From Artemia franciscana (lineage: Eukaryota > Arthropoda > Branchiopoda > Anostraca > Artemiidae): DNA of 64,000 nt. Made by a program: the position numbers and the translations under genes. The stretch is taken from positions 49,794,068-49,858,067 of the forward strand of contig NC_088866.1 of NCBI RefSeq assembly GCF_032884065.1, given 5' to 3'. This document shows, one piece after another, positions 33,824-44,356 of this stretch; within the stretch, counting starts at the first letter, position 1, and every line of letters starts with the position of its first letter. Below the pieces are notes generated by a model. It was not told where the DNA came from. It ran no database searches and worked only from the letters and a program-made list of their open reading frames with translations.

Positions 33824-34207
33824 ATAAAAAAATGTATAAAAAAAATCATTTATCATGCCTCGTAAAATACTCAATGACCTGTATAGGTAAGGGTAACAAC
33901 TATAAGCTTTACAACTGAATCAGCCGCTAAAAAACAGCAGAAAGAACACAATCAAAGGAAAAACTGCTGCTAATCATTCAAAACCAGCCGAAACCAAGCC
34001 ACGAGAGATGTGGCACACACCACAAACACCTCTAAAAAAATAAAATCCAATGCGGCCCAGAGGCATCCATCCCATCATAACAATAGCAACAATAATAATA
34101 ACAAACAAAAAAATAAAACATAATTCATCTAGACATTAAAAATATGTTATTAAATTCTTTCGAAGGTACCGAACGAGTGAAATTCTTAAGTTGAATCAGG
34201 TAGGGTA

Positions 34208-35060
34208 TCATAGGCATCGCTGCCTAAGTAAAGAGCAATGTGGACACATTGTATTTTTTTCAGGCCGGGGTACTTTGTAAAGGAGGAGTTGTCGTAGAAA
34301 CTTCGAATGGGGCTCATTAGATTTGAAATTAAAAGTTGTAGTTCCTTTTTTAATAGTCATTTCCCGACGCCCATCATTTCCCAAAACATATTCAGTCAAA
34401 ATTCAGAAATGACCTTTTTGTTTAGTGTATTTGAAAGGTCCAGTAATTATGTCTTTGAGAATGATACCCCTACCCCCCACATTCTTCAGGGCAAGGGATA
34501 CAAACTATACTAATTTCCTATTAGCAACATATAAGGTTTTTATGGCAGAGATGGTAATATAAACTTGTTTTGGGGGGAGGCTCACTGGATTGGAGATAAA
34601 AAAAGGTTCTAGTGCCCTTTTTGTGGTTAGAGGGCAACCGCCCCCTCGCCAACGCCCATCATTTTCCAAAGCACATCCAATCGAAACTTTAAGAGAGCTA
34701 TTTTGTTCAGCATTGAAAAAAAGTCCAGCAGGGGGGATGTGCATTTCTTTGGGGAGGTCAACCTCCTCATGGCCCTCATGGGAAGGGTTGGAAGCTAGGC
34801 AATTCTTTCATTGTTTTATACATAGTGAATGTTAAAGAAAAGAGAGAGGCATGCACGTTTGACCTTACTTTCCAAAGAGATGAGGGGTATTCAGGAGACC
34901 CTTTCACAAAATGTTGGGGGGGAGGTGTTGAACTAAATGGCTTCTCAAAACCAGAATATAATTTTCACTTTAATGAAAAAAAAAACAGACAACCATGGAT
35001 TGTCAGTTTAAGGAATACTGATAATTTATCCCTTAAAGTTTTAATGACTTTCTTTTATTA
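34208..35060 (+). mobile_element. Family B element, copy B2
   Basis: Begins GTA|TCATAGGCATCGCTGCC with a short head hairpin (GGCA/TGCC), then TAAGTAAAGAGCAATG and the TTTTTTTCAGGCCGGGGTAC segment shared with B1. It contains two and a half modules (about 34310-34870). It then passes into GGTGTTGAACTAAATGGC, the diverged counterpart of the B1 3' flank. B2 has far fewer modules than B1 or B3, showing that module number varies between insertions. Confidence 0.7.
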
Positions 35061-36802
35061 AAAAAGCTAAAGCATTTAAAATTTATTTCGTTTCCAGTAC
35101 AGTGCAAATTATATTCTGGTCTTGGAGGCATGAGGGTTGTCAGTCCTACTCATGTCAATTTTGCTCGTTTTCATTGTGACTCGGTTAACCATTATAATTT
35201 CTGTTCATTTTGGGTTTCATTTTTTATTGATAATGTTCTGTGGTAGTTTTACTTTATTTCTACTTATTTTTGGTTTAGTGCAGCTTTTTACTTTTCTTTG
35301 ACAAATTGTTTTTGGGAAAAAGAATTTTTTAATTAATTCCACCCAAAATGACAAGTGGTAAGCGGATTAATATCTGAACTCACCTAAGGACTAAATAGAA
35401 CATTAATGTTCTTTGAATTGCAAAGATGATACGCAGACTGACAAGTGACAAAATGCGCGTGTAGGGCGTGTGGCGAATTTAGTGATAGCATAAATTTACG
35501 AGAAGATTTACATATTTAGTATAATAGAAAAATTATATGCTTAGAATACTATAAGGAAATAGTATTCCTTTATACTATTACTCGTAATATTCTTTTCGGT
35601 TTTATTTTACTAATCCAAAACACAATCCCACCCTCCTTGCCTGCTTTTGCCAAAAAAAACATAATTCAATGACAATTCCAAATATATTTAGAACTGTTGA
35701 CAACCCTGCTGAAAGCAGAAACTTATTAGAACACTAATATGCTTAGGTTTACTTAGAAATTTTAATATGCTTAGAAATCAAATAGAAATCAATCAAATAG
35801 GCTCATTATGCTTAAAAATCAGGGTCGTATCCAGAATTTCTTTCGCAGACGATTATTTTGTTTGGAGGGGGATGGTTACAAAAAATTAAAAAAAACACAT
35901 CCAAATTTTTAATATGTATTTTTATTGCATTTTTTAGTCGGAAAAACATTTTGAGAGGGTGATGGGTGATAAAACCCCCTAACCCCCTGTATACTATTTT
36001 TAAAAAAGCTCATATCCTGCCAGGTTTTCCCATATCAAGATTCATACCTTTTCACCTATTATATTCTTTAATTTTGTAGTTATATGTTTATGCTCCCCTC
36101 CTTAAGCCCAACATCCCTTCTCACCCGCTTTATTCGATAAAACGAACAGATTTAGGCAATTTGGCTCCAGAGTTGTACAATAGTAAGAGAATATCTAACA
36201 ACCAATTTTTCTTTTATTGAAGGGGCAGTCCCGCTTACATTTAAATGAAAGTTAGGAAATCGGTTTAAAGGAAAAGAAATAAAGAGCTTTTAGAATCTTA
36301 TCGCCAAGATAAATTGCTATCTCTGAATTTGGACGGGAGAAAAAGTGGGATTGGTTGAAATATTATTGCCATTTCTTCATGAAAAGTTCACTTATAAGTG
36401 CAAGTTATTATATTCTTCTTGAGGAGTGCGTCTGGGAAAGAGATTTTAGTCTCCTGATTAGAATTGTAATTCAAATAAATCTAAGTTTTTTCTTACTAAA
36501 TCAGACTCGCTCTGTTTTGAAATATTTGTTAGATTGAATGATGTCTCTTGTAAAGCTTGGATGTCTGCCAGTTTTAAGAAGACTGGCTCCAAAAAATATT
36601 AATTTGTGGGAAGTATAGATTAACATTGATTTATGTTATGTATACTTCACACCAGATTAAATAAATTATACCGGATTTGATTGTATCCATAATATGAAGG
36701 CAAGTGAAAAGTTAAAGAATGATTTGTTTTTCTGTTATAATCTGTTACGTGAATTATATTTTGATGTTTCGACATTAATGGCATTTGGAAGTTGTTTCTA
36801 GA
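35061..36802. other. AT-rich stretch, nothing firm
   Basis: Around 35822-36000 the words GGGTCGTATCCAGAATTTC, GGAGGGGGATGG and AACCCCCTAACCCCCTG suggest a decayed short interspersed repeat, but I cannot name it. Open frames 36355-36537 and 36647-36874 show no motif. Confidence 0.45.
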
Positions 36803-39075
36803 TACTATTTTTCTCATGAAACGTAATAAAAGAAAAGTAACAGGATCCCTCAGAAGACTCTCAGGGGACATCAAATTTTATTGAGAAGACAAGATATGAG
36901 AAGTATTTTCCTTGTAATTCATGCTGATCATAATATAGGTGAAGAATCTCAGGATTACAATTTTTCCAAATTTAATAAGAAGACGAGATAAGTAAGCTAT
37001 ATGTCTTGTAGTTCACATTGTTCACTGTACGAAAGAAGGATTTCAGAATTTCTCAACAGGGCCTCAGAAGAAGTCTTAGAATTTACTAAGAAGAGAAGTC
37101 AAGTGACGACATCAAAATAACCGTAGAAGCTATTTTTCTTGAAGTCTGAATTATTCAAAAGATTAAAGAATGGTCCTAGGGTTCCACAAAAGAGTCTCAG
37201 GAGACTTTTCTGAATTTACTGAGAAGGCAAGCTAGATGAGCTGTTTCCCTTGTAGTTTACGTTTGTCATAAAATGGAAGAAGAATCCCAGGATTATACCT
37301 TGTCAAAATTTAATAAGAAGACAAGATAAGTAAGCTATATGTATTGTAGTTCACATTGTTCACAGTACGAAAGAAGGATTTCAGAATTTCTCAAAAGAGC
37401 CTCAGAAGAAGTCTCAGAATTTACTAATAAGAGAAGTCAAGTGACGACATCAAAATAACCGTAGAAGCTATTTTTCTTGAAGTCTGAATTATTCAAAAGA
37501 TTAAAGAATGGTCCTAGGGTTCCACAAAAGAGTCTCAGGAGACTTTTCTGAATTTACTGAGAAGGCAAGCTAGATGAGCTATTTCCCTTGTAGTTTACGT
37601 TTGTCAAAAAATGGAAGAAGAATCCCAGGATTATACCTTGTCAAAATTTAATAAGAAGACAAGATAAGTAAGCTATATGTCTTGTAGTTCACATTGTTCA
37701 CAGTACGAAAGAAGGATTTCAGAATTTCTCAAAAGAGCCTCAGAAGAAGTCTCAGAATTTACTAAGAAGAGAAGTCAAGTGACGACATCAAAATAACCGT
37801 AGAAGCTATTTTTCTTGAAGTCTGAATTATTCAAAAGATTAAAGAATGGTCCTAGGGTTCCACGAAAGAGTCTCAGGAGACTTTTCTGAATTTACTGAGA
37901 AGGCAAGCTAGATGAGCTGTTTCCCTTGTAGTTTACGTTTATCATAAAATGGAAGAAGAATCCCAGGATTATACCTTGTCAAAATTTCATAAGAAGACAA
38001 GATAAGTAAGCTATATGTCTTGTAGTTCACATTGTTCACAGTACGAAAGAAGGATTTCAGAATTTCTCAAAAGAGCCTCAGGAGAAGTCTCAGAATTTAC
38101 TAAGAAGAGAAGTCAAATGACGACATCAAAATAACCGTAGAAGCTATTTTTCTTGAAGTCTGAATTATTCAAAAGATTAAAGAATGGTCCTAGGGTTCCA
38201 CAAAAGAGTCTCAGGAGACTTTTCTGAATTTACTGAGAAGGCAAGCTAGATGAGCTATTTCCCTTGTAGTTTACGTTTATCATAAAATGGAAGAAGAATC
38301 ATAGGATTATACCTTGTCAAAATTTAATAAGAAGACAAGATAAGTAAGCTATATGTCTTGTAGTTCACATTGTTCACAGTACGAAAGAAGGATTTCAGAA
38401 TTTCTCAAAAGAGCCTCAGAAGAAGTCTCAGAATTTACTAAGAAGAGAAGTCAAATGACGACATCAAAATAACCGTAGAAGCTATTTTTCTTGAAGTCTG
38501 AATTATTGAAAAGATTAAAGAATGGTCCTAGGGTTCCACAAAAGAGTCTCAGGAGACTTTTCTGAATTTACTGAGAAGGCAAGCTAGATGAGCTATTTCC
38601 CTTGTAGTTTACGTTTGTCATAAAATGGAAGAAGAATCCCAGGATTATACCTTGTCAAAATTTAATAAGAGGACAAGATAAATGAGCTATATTTCATGTA
38701 GTTCACATTGTTCACAATACGAAGGAAGGATTTCTCAGAAGAGCCTCAGAAGATGTCTCAGAATTTACTAAGAAGAAAAGTAAAGTGAAAACATGAAAAT
38801 AACTGTAGAAGATATTTTCTTGAAGGCTTAGTTACTCATAAGGTGAAAGAAGGGTCCCAGGATTCCTCAGAAGAGTCTCAGAAGATATTTCAGAATTGAC
38901 TGAGAAGATAAGCAAGGATATCTCAGAATTTAAGGGAAAGAAAAGTTTTATAAAATCATTTAACCAACTATACAAGCTATCCTTCTTGGAGTCCATATTG
39001 CTCATAAGGCGAAAAAAGACTCAAACGAATATTTTAGAAAACCGTCAGAATTTATTGAAAAGAAAAAATGAATGA
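36803..39075 (+). repeat. ~113-bp AluI-type satellite in a 338-bp trimeric higher-order repeat
   Basis: The word (G/A)TGACGACATCAAAATAACC recurs at 37103, 37441, 37779, 38117 and 38455, exactly 338 bp apart. Each 338-bp unit contains three related submonomers. They begin AGCTATATGTCTTG, AGCTATTTTTCTTG and AGCTATTTCCCTTG, are spaced about 133, 111 and 94 bp (mean 113), and each carries GAA..GG-AG.ATT, TCTCAGAAG and TTTACTAAGAAG blocks. The five central units are nearly identical. The edges (36803-37000 and 38690-39075) are strongly diverged monomers. Monomer size and AGCT sites fit the AluI satellite I recall from Artemia franciscana; not verified. Confidence 0.9.
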
Positions 39076-39436
39076 TTTAGAAATTTTGTAGTAGACAAAA
39101 CAAAAGAATACCATAGTTTTGTTTTAGAAGAAACGAAGTTCATCTGTTATCATTATTTTAAACTGAAAGACCTTAATAGATCATTTCCTTGGTTGCTTTT
39201 TCTTGGATTATTGATTCCTTGGGTGGAATTTCGGGGGTAAAATTAAAATATTTATATAACCCAAACTCAGGTTGTTCTTTGAGAAAAGCGAATTTTTATT
39301 GGCTCATTAAATCAAAGTTGACTAATTGTCAATGTAGCCATTAATTTTTTACAGAATTTCTTTCCATTGTGGTTGTAAAATTGACAGTTATAATTCAAAA
39401 GGTATCAAATTGTACAATCTTCAGATTTGTAGGGGA
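39076..39436. other. AT-rich stretch, nothing identified
   Basis: Lies between the satellite edge and the tail of a minus-strand LINE. No gene or ordered repeat was seen. Confidence 0.5.
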
Positions 39437-39778
39437 ATAGATAGATAGATACTTTAGTTTGTGTTTAAACCAAAAAAAGGTATTTCACAGAAAAAACACG
39501 TACACACTACAAAGAAGAGAAAAAAGAATGCACACTATTGAAAACAACACATAAACACTAACTAAAAGTCAAGTCTTTTCGCGCGGGATAAAAATCAGTT
39601 TACAATAGTCCGAACTCTATTATTTCTAATTATCAGCAATAAAGGAAACGCACACTTGTTTCACATTCACTTTGTTCGATTAATATACGTGCTCTACTAA
39701 AAACATAGCAATCAAATAGAAGATGACTGCATGTTTCCATTAGACTGGACAAGCACAATGGAGAGTCAGCTTTCCCAA
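39437..39778 (-). pseudogene. LINE 3' end: zinc-knuckle C-terminus with (TATC)n tail
   Basis: On the minus strand from 39778 one frame reads IGKADSPLCLSSLMETCSHL, then LFDCYVFSRARILIEQSE and a stop near 39640. The pattern SPxC..(C)...ET..HLLxxC..F...R is the C-terminal CCHC-like motif of RNase H-bearing LINEs (R1/LOA/I/jockey types), with one Cys lost here. About 200 bp of 3' UTR end at a TATC/GATA tail (39451-39437). The 5' side is cut exactly where family A begins at 39779, so either A inserted into this LINE or the LINE was already truncated. Confidence 0.7.
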
Positions 39779-39868
39779 TCAAACAGTTTGTGGTAACGAA
39801 CTGTAGTAAGGAACGACCCGGCTCAATAGTAACCGAAACTCTATAAAATGGAATTTTGATACCAATAG

Positions 39869-40608
39869 ATAGATAGATAGATAGTTTATTTTAGCCCACC
39901 ATCAGAACAACAACATGGCGGAGTACAAAGAAAAAGAAATAAAAAGGAAAAAGAAAAAGGCGAAAAACAATACTTAAAAATTAAACGATTAGATTACATT
40001 CACTATACACATTCATAGCTCATATATGACGTGCAACGGCAGGAAATTATAAAAGTGCTCAAGGGCACCTTTTCTAGCATTATTTTCCTCTTCTGCCACA
40101 GCTTCACGGGGATCTGGAATTTGATACTTATTCAAAAGAAACGAGTTTCTCTCGAATAGCGGTATGCGTATCAAAAACTTCAAATATCTACAAAACGCGG
40201 ACCTAACTTTTAGTCTCTCTGTTTCTGTGAACCATTCCCAAAGCGGGGAAAGGTAAAGGACATGTGGTAATGCCACTGCTCTGTACATCCTCGCCAAAAT
40301 TTGCCGATTGTAAGAATCCTTCAGCGAGGCTAGTTTAGCATAGCTCACTCGCAGGTTAGACACAAGGGTATCAAGACAAAGAGTTCTTGTAGTTTTCTTA
40401 TCTCGGCCGTACCGAAGACCTAAATACTTGAGCGAAGAAGACGGTGCGATAATAGCATCATCTACGGATACAGTTGGTGCTGGTGCCTCTTGTTTCGCAG
40501 AGCTGAAAACCAGAAATTCAGTTTTCTGGCCATTAACTTGTAAACCAATAGCGCTATAACCAGATACAAGCTCATCTAAATTATCCTGCAGTACACTCAA
40601 TGAAAAAG
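39869..40608 (-). mobile_element. LINE insertion nested in family A
   Basis: 740 bp of LINE sequence on the minus strand ends in (CTAT)n (about 39884-39865), merging with the target word CTATTGG of family A. Compared with uninterrupted copies, the host lost about 7 bp (CTACATC), so no simple target-site duplication is visible. This gives a relative date: this LINE is younger than this family A copy. It is 5'-truncated within the RT domain. Confidence 0.8.
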
Positions 40609-40675
40609 AAAAGAATCGCATTTTAATGCTGATTTCAAATATATAAGTTTCATCAAGATCAGTTATACCCATCAA
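40013..40675 (-). pseudogene. LINE reverse transcriptase C-terminal part, chimeric start
   Basis: The 220-codon frame starts inside family A sequence (residues 1 to about 22, MMGITDLDETYIFEISIKMR, are not LINE). From LSVLQDNLDELVSGYSAIGL it is the post-catalytic part of a LINE RT: GLQVNGQKTEFLVFSS matches the thumb-adjacent block, SSSLKYLGLRYG the YLG block, and VRSAFCRYLKFLIRIPLFER the C-terminal domain also present in the 28427-29962 protein (RTAYFRYCKFLLRLPRWHRN). The catalytic motifs A-C are absent because of 5' truncation, so it cannot be an active enzyme. The frame is intact to its natural end, which supports recent insertion. Confidence 0.8.
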
Positions 40676-42160
40676 AAGTTACGAGCCTGAGAAAATTTGC
40701 CTCATTTTAGAAAATAGGGGAAAACACCCCCTAAAAGTCATACAATCTTAACGAAAATCACACCATCAGATTCATCGTATCAGAGAGCCTTATTGTAGAA
40801 GTTTCAAGCGCCTATCTACAAAATGTGGAATTTCGCATTTTTTGCCAGAAGACAAATCACGGATGCGTGTTTATTTTTAATTTTTATTTATTTTTTTTTG
40901 TTTTTTTCCCAGGGGTGATCGTATCGACTGAGTGGTCCTAGAATGTCAATAGTGCTCATTCTAACGGAAATTGAAAATTCTAGTGTCCTTTTTAAGTGAC
41001 CAAGAAATTGGGGGGCACCCAGGCCCCCTCCCACACTCATGTTTCCCCAAAAGTCACCAGATCAAAATTCTGAGATAGCAATTTTATAGACCATAGTCGA
41101 CAAACCTAATAACTATATCTTTAGGGATGACTTATTCCCCCGCAGTCCCTGTGGGAGGGGCTGCAAGTTACAAACTTTGACCTGTGTTTACATATAGTAA
41201 TGGTTATTGGGAAGTGTACAGACGTTTTCAGGGGGATTTTTTGGTTTAGGGGGGAGGGCTACGTGGGAGGATATTTCCATGGAGGAACTTCTCATGGGGG
41301 AAGAGAATTTCAATTAAGGGGGTGCAGGATTTTCTAGCATTATTTGAAAAAAACAATGAAAAGATAAATTTGAAAAGTTTTTTCTACTGAAAGTAAGGAG
41401 CAGCATTAAAACTTAAACCGAACAAAAATTATTCCACATATGAGGGGTTTACCTCCTCATTATACTTCACTCTTTACGCTAAAGTATTTTTAGTAATTTC
41501 AACTATTTATTCTACGGCCTTTGTAATTCAGAGGTCATTCTTAAGCAATTGGGACATTTAAGCTTTAGTGTAAAGAGCGAGGTATCGACGACGGTTGAAC
41601 CCCCTCATATAAGCAATAAAAACATACGGATATAGAAGTTCGTTACATAAGTTAATTCGTAAGTTACGTATAATTTTTGCCAATGAAAACGTTTGTAAAA
41701 AATTGAAAGTTCTAGTTGCCTTTTTAAGTAATCAAAAAATTGGAGGGGAGCTAAGCCTCCTCCCTCACTCCTTTTTTCTCAAAATCTTCCGATTAATTTC
41801 AATTAATTAATATGCAAATTTTGTTTTAAGTATTTATGTGCGGAGAGCCAAGATCAAAACGTCCAGAAATTAAATAAAAAAAAACAAGTTTTTTTTAAAT
41901 AAAAGTAAGGAGCAACATTAAAACTTAAAACGAACAGAAATTACTCCGTATATGAAAGGGGCTTTTCCTCCTCAACGCCCCGCTCTTTACGCTACAAGTT
42001 TCTTACCGTTTTAAAAAGTAGAGTTAAGAGAAAGAGTCAAACTTTTGCGTAAAGAGCTGGGCGTTGAAGAGGAAAGACCTCTTTCATATACGGAGTAACT
42101 TTGTATATGAAAGGGGCTTTTCCTCTTCAACGCCCCGCTCATTACGCTATTTGCGGTCAT

Positions 42161-43204
42161 TCTTTTTACCATTTTTTTAAAACAATTATATTTGTATTTT
42201 TCCAACTTTTTGGGAAAAATGAAATTTTTAAGCAACTATTCACTAATTTTACCAAATTAGGAGCAAGGACATTGATTTTTTTAGTTAGTGCTAAATTTAA
42301 AATTCTATCTTGGCCTTTTATTTAGTTCAAGGAGACTTGGGTAACACCTGATGTGCTATTAAGTAAAAAAAATTGTGTAAGTTCTGCTCTAACTTCACCA
42401 CGGTAAATACTATCAGTTGAATGATCATCCTTTAAAAACCACTTATTTAGTAATATCTCCCCGGCCTACTTCACGGAGTTAGTCTTACTGCCGTCTTCTT
42501 TTGTTACTTGTTGTGGCTAAACAATGACATTATTTGCAAATTTTTTGGATTATATTCCATGGATCCAAATTCTGTTTATCTGCATAGAATTTACTCCAGT
42601 CACTCTTTTTAGCATTTAAAATGCCCAGTTTATATTTAGTTTTTGCATTCCTTTAATCAACCTCATTTTCGAGAAAATTACAAGATTTAAATATCCGTAG
42701 CAATCGTGTATACCCTTTTCTATAGTCCGACGATTCGGAAGTCCACCGCTGTGAATATTTTTTAGGATAGTCACGACTCACTGAAGCTGATTCATTGGTA
42801 GCTTTTTGTATTAAGGCTGCGAAACACCTATAGCTTTATCTATTTCTTCAGCACTTGTTGTAGGGAGGAAACATAAACTATCTATTTCATTTAAAATAAT
42901 CTTATTAAATACACTCAAGTTAGTTTTTGTGTAATTATACTTCACGTAATTACAGATTTCCACAATATCTGCCTCAAAAACTAGGTTAAACTAAATATAA
43001 GTAGTGATATAAATATAAGTAGATAAAGTATAAATTTATATATAATACGGTTATATATAAATATAAGTAGATAAATATAAGGAAATATAAAGTAGATATA
43101 AACTAGTGATTAGATAAGGATAGTGGGTCATTTGTCGCTTCCCAGCTGGGAACAGCTGGGAAGCGACAGCTGGAGTTAAACCAACTGCTGTGACGTTGGG
43201 GCTA
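42161..43204. other. AT-rich stretch with one strong hairpin
   Basis: No gene was recognised. AT-rich words (ATATAAGTAGATAAA) repeat loosely at 42990-43110. A perfect hairpin is annotated separately at 43134-43167. Confidence 0.5.
43134..43167. other. Perfect 15-bp hairpin with GGAA tetraloop
   Basis: GTCGCTTCCCAGCTG (43134-43148), loop GGAA, then CAGCTGGGAAGCGAC (43153-43167). The stem has no mismatch, is much more GC-rich than its surroundings, and the loop fits the GNRA class. A further CAGCTGG follows the stem. It lies about 50-70 bp from the start of a family A foldback. It could be the terminal hairpin of an unrecognised element. Confidence 0.7.
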
Positions 43205-43217
43205 GAATCTCATTAAA

Positions 43218-44356
43218 TAAAATAAACAAGTTTTTTTTTAACTGAAAGTAAGGAGCGACATTAAAATTTAAAACGAACAGATATTACTCCGTAAATGAAA
43301 GGGGCTTTTCCTCCTCAACGCCCCCCTCTTTACGCTAAAGTTTGACTCTTTGTCTTAACTCTACTATACGGAGTAATTTCTGTTCGTTTTAAGTTCTAAT
43401 GTCGCTCCTTACTTTCAGTTAAAACACTTGCTTTTTTCATTTAATTTCTGAACGCTTTTAAATTAATGCTTGTTTTGATTTTGGCTCTCTGTATATAAAT
43501 AATTAAAAGAAAATTTGCATATTAATTTTTTTGGCTAAATGGCTTTCTCGTAGTTTTAATCGGAAGATTTTGAGAAAAAAGGAGCGGGGGAGGTTTTTGT
43601 ATCAATTCCTAAAGAATGACCTCTGAATCACAAAGGCCGTAGAATAAATGGTTGAAATTACTAAAAAAATTTTAGCGTAAAGAGCGAGGTATTACTAGGA
43701 GGTGAACCCCTCATATGCGTAATAATTTCTGTTCGTTTTAAGTTTTAATGCTGCTCCTTGCTTTCAGTTGAAAAAACTTTTCATATTTATTTTTTCATTG
43801 TTTTTTTCTGAGTAATGTTAGAAAGTCCTGCGCCCCCTTCATTGAGATTCTCTTCCCCCATGACAAATTTCTCCATGGAATGGTCCTCCCACGTAAACCC
43901 CCCCCCCAGCTTCTTCTCCCCCCGCCAAACCAAAACCAAAAAATTTCCCTGAAAACGTCTGTACATTTCCCAATAGACATTAGTATATGTAGACAACGGT
44001 GAAGGTTTGTAACTTGCAGCCCCTCCCACGTTGACTGAGGTGAAGTAATTCGTGCCCAAAGACATAGTTATTAGGTTTTTCGACTATGGTGAATGAAATG
44101 GCTATCTCATAATTTTGATCCGGTGACTTTGGGGGAAAAATGAGCTTGGGAGGGGGTCTAGGTGCCCTCCAATTTTTTTAGTCACTTAAAAAGGACACTA
44201 GAACTTTTAACATCCTTTAAAATGAGTCCTCTCCCGAAATTCTAGGACCACTAATTCGATACGATCACCCCTGGGGAAAAACAGCAAAAAAAAACAACAA
44301 CAAATAAACACGCATCTGTGATCTTCTTCTTGCAAAAAATGCGAAATTCCGCGTTT
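43218..44356 (-). mobile_element. Family A element, reverse orientation, head-truncated
   Basis: From the foldback (about 43240-43440) it runs in reverse through ATTTGCATATTAA (43513), the GAGGTGAACCCCTC module (about 43698), the polypurine segment in complement, the 260-bp module (about 44000-44235) and the T-rich tract region. It stops at GCGAAATTCCGCG (about 44353). The next family A copy starts in forward orientation directly after it, giving a head-to-head inverted pair. Confidence 0.8.

Larger units (their letters stand above)
39779..42160 (+). mobile_element. Family A element interrupted by a LINE
   Basis: Head A|TCAAACAGTTTGTGGTAACG with hairpin at 39779. The element reads normally to GATACCAATAG (39868), is interrupted by LINE sequence 39869-40608, and resumes at AAAAGAATCGCATTTTAATG (40609). 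It keeps the B-like module (about 40955-41185), the polypurine segment, the GAGGGG module (about 41440-41610), ATGCAAATTTTG (about 41812) and the foldback (41890-42090). After the foldback a second left-arm copy (42095-42150) is appended, so the end is rearranged. Confidence 0.85.

Noticed and set aside
36803-39075. Regular 338-bp spacing considered as a CRISPR array
   Set aside because: Whole units are repeated without unique spacers, and the setting is eukaryotic. It is a satellite.
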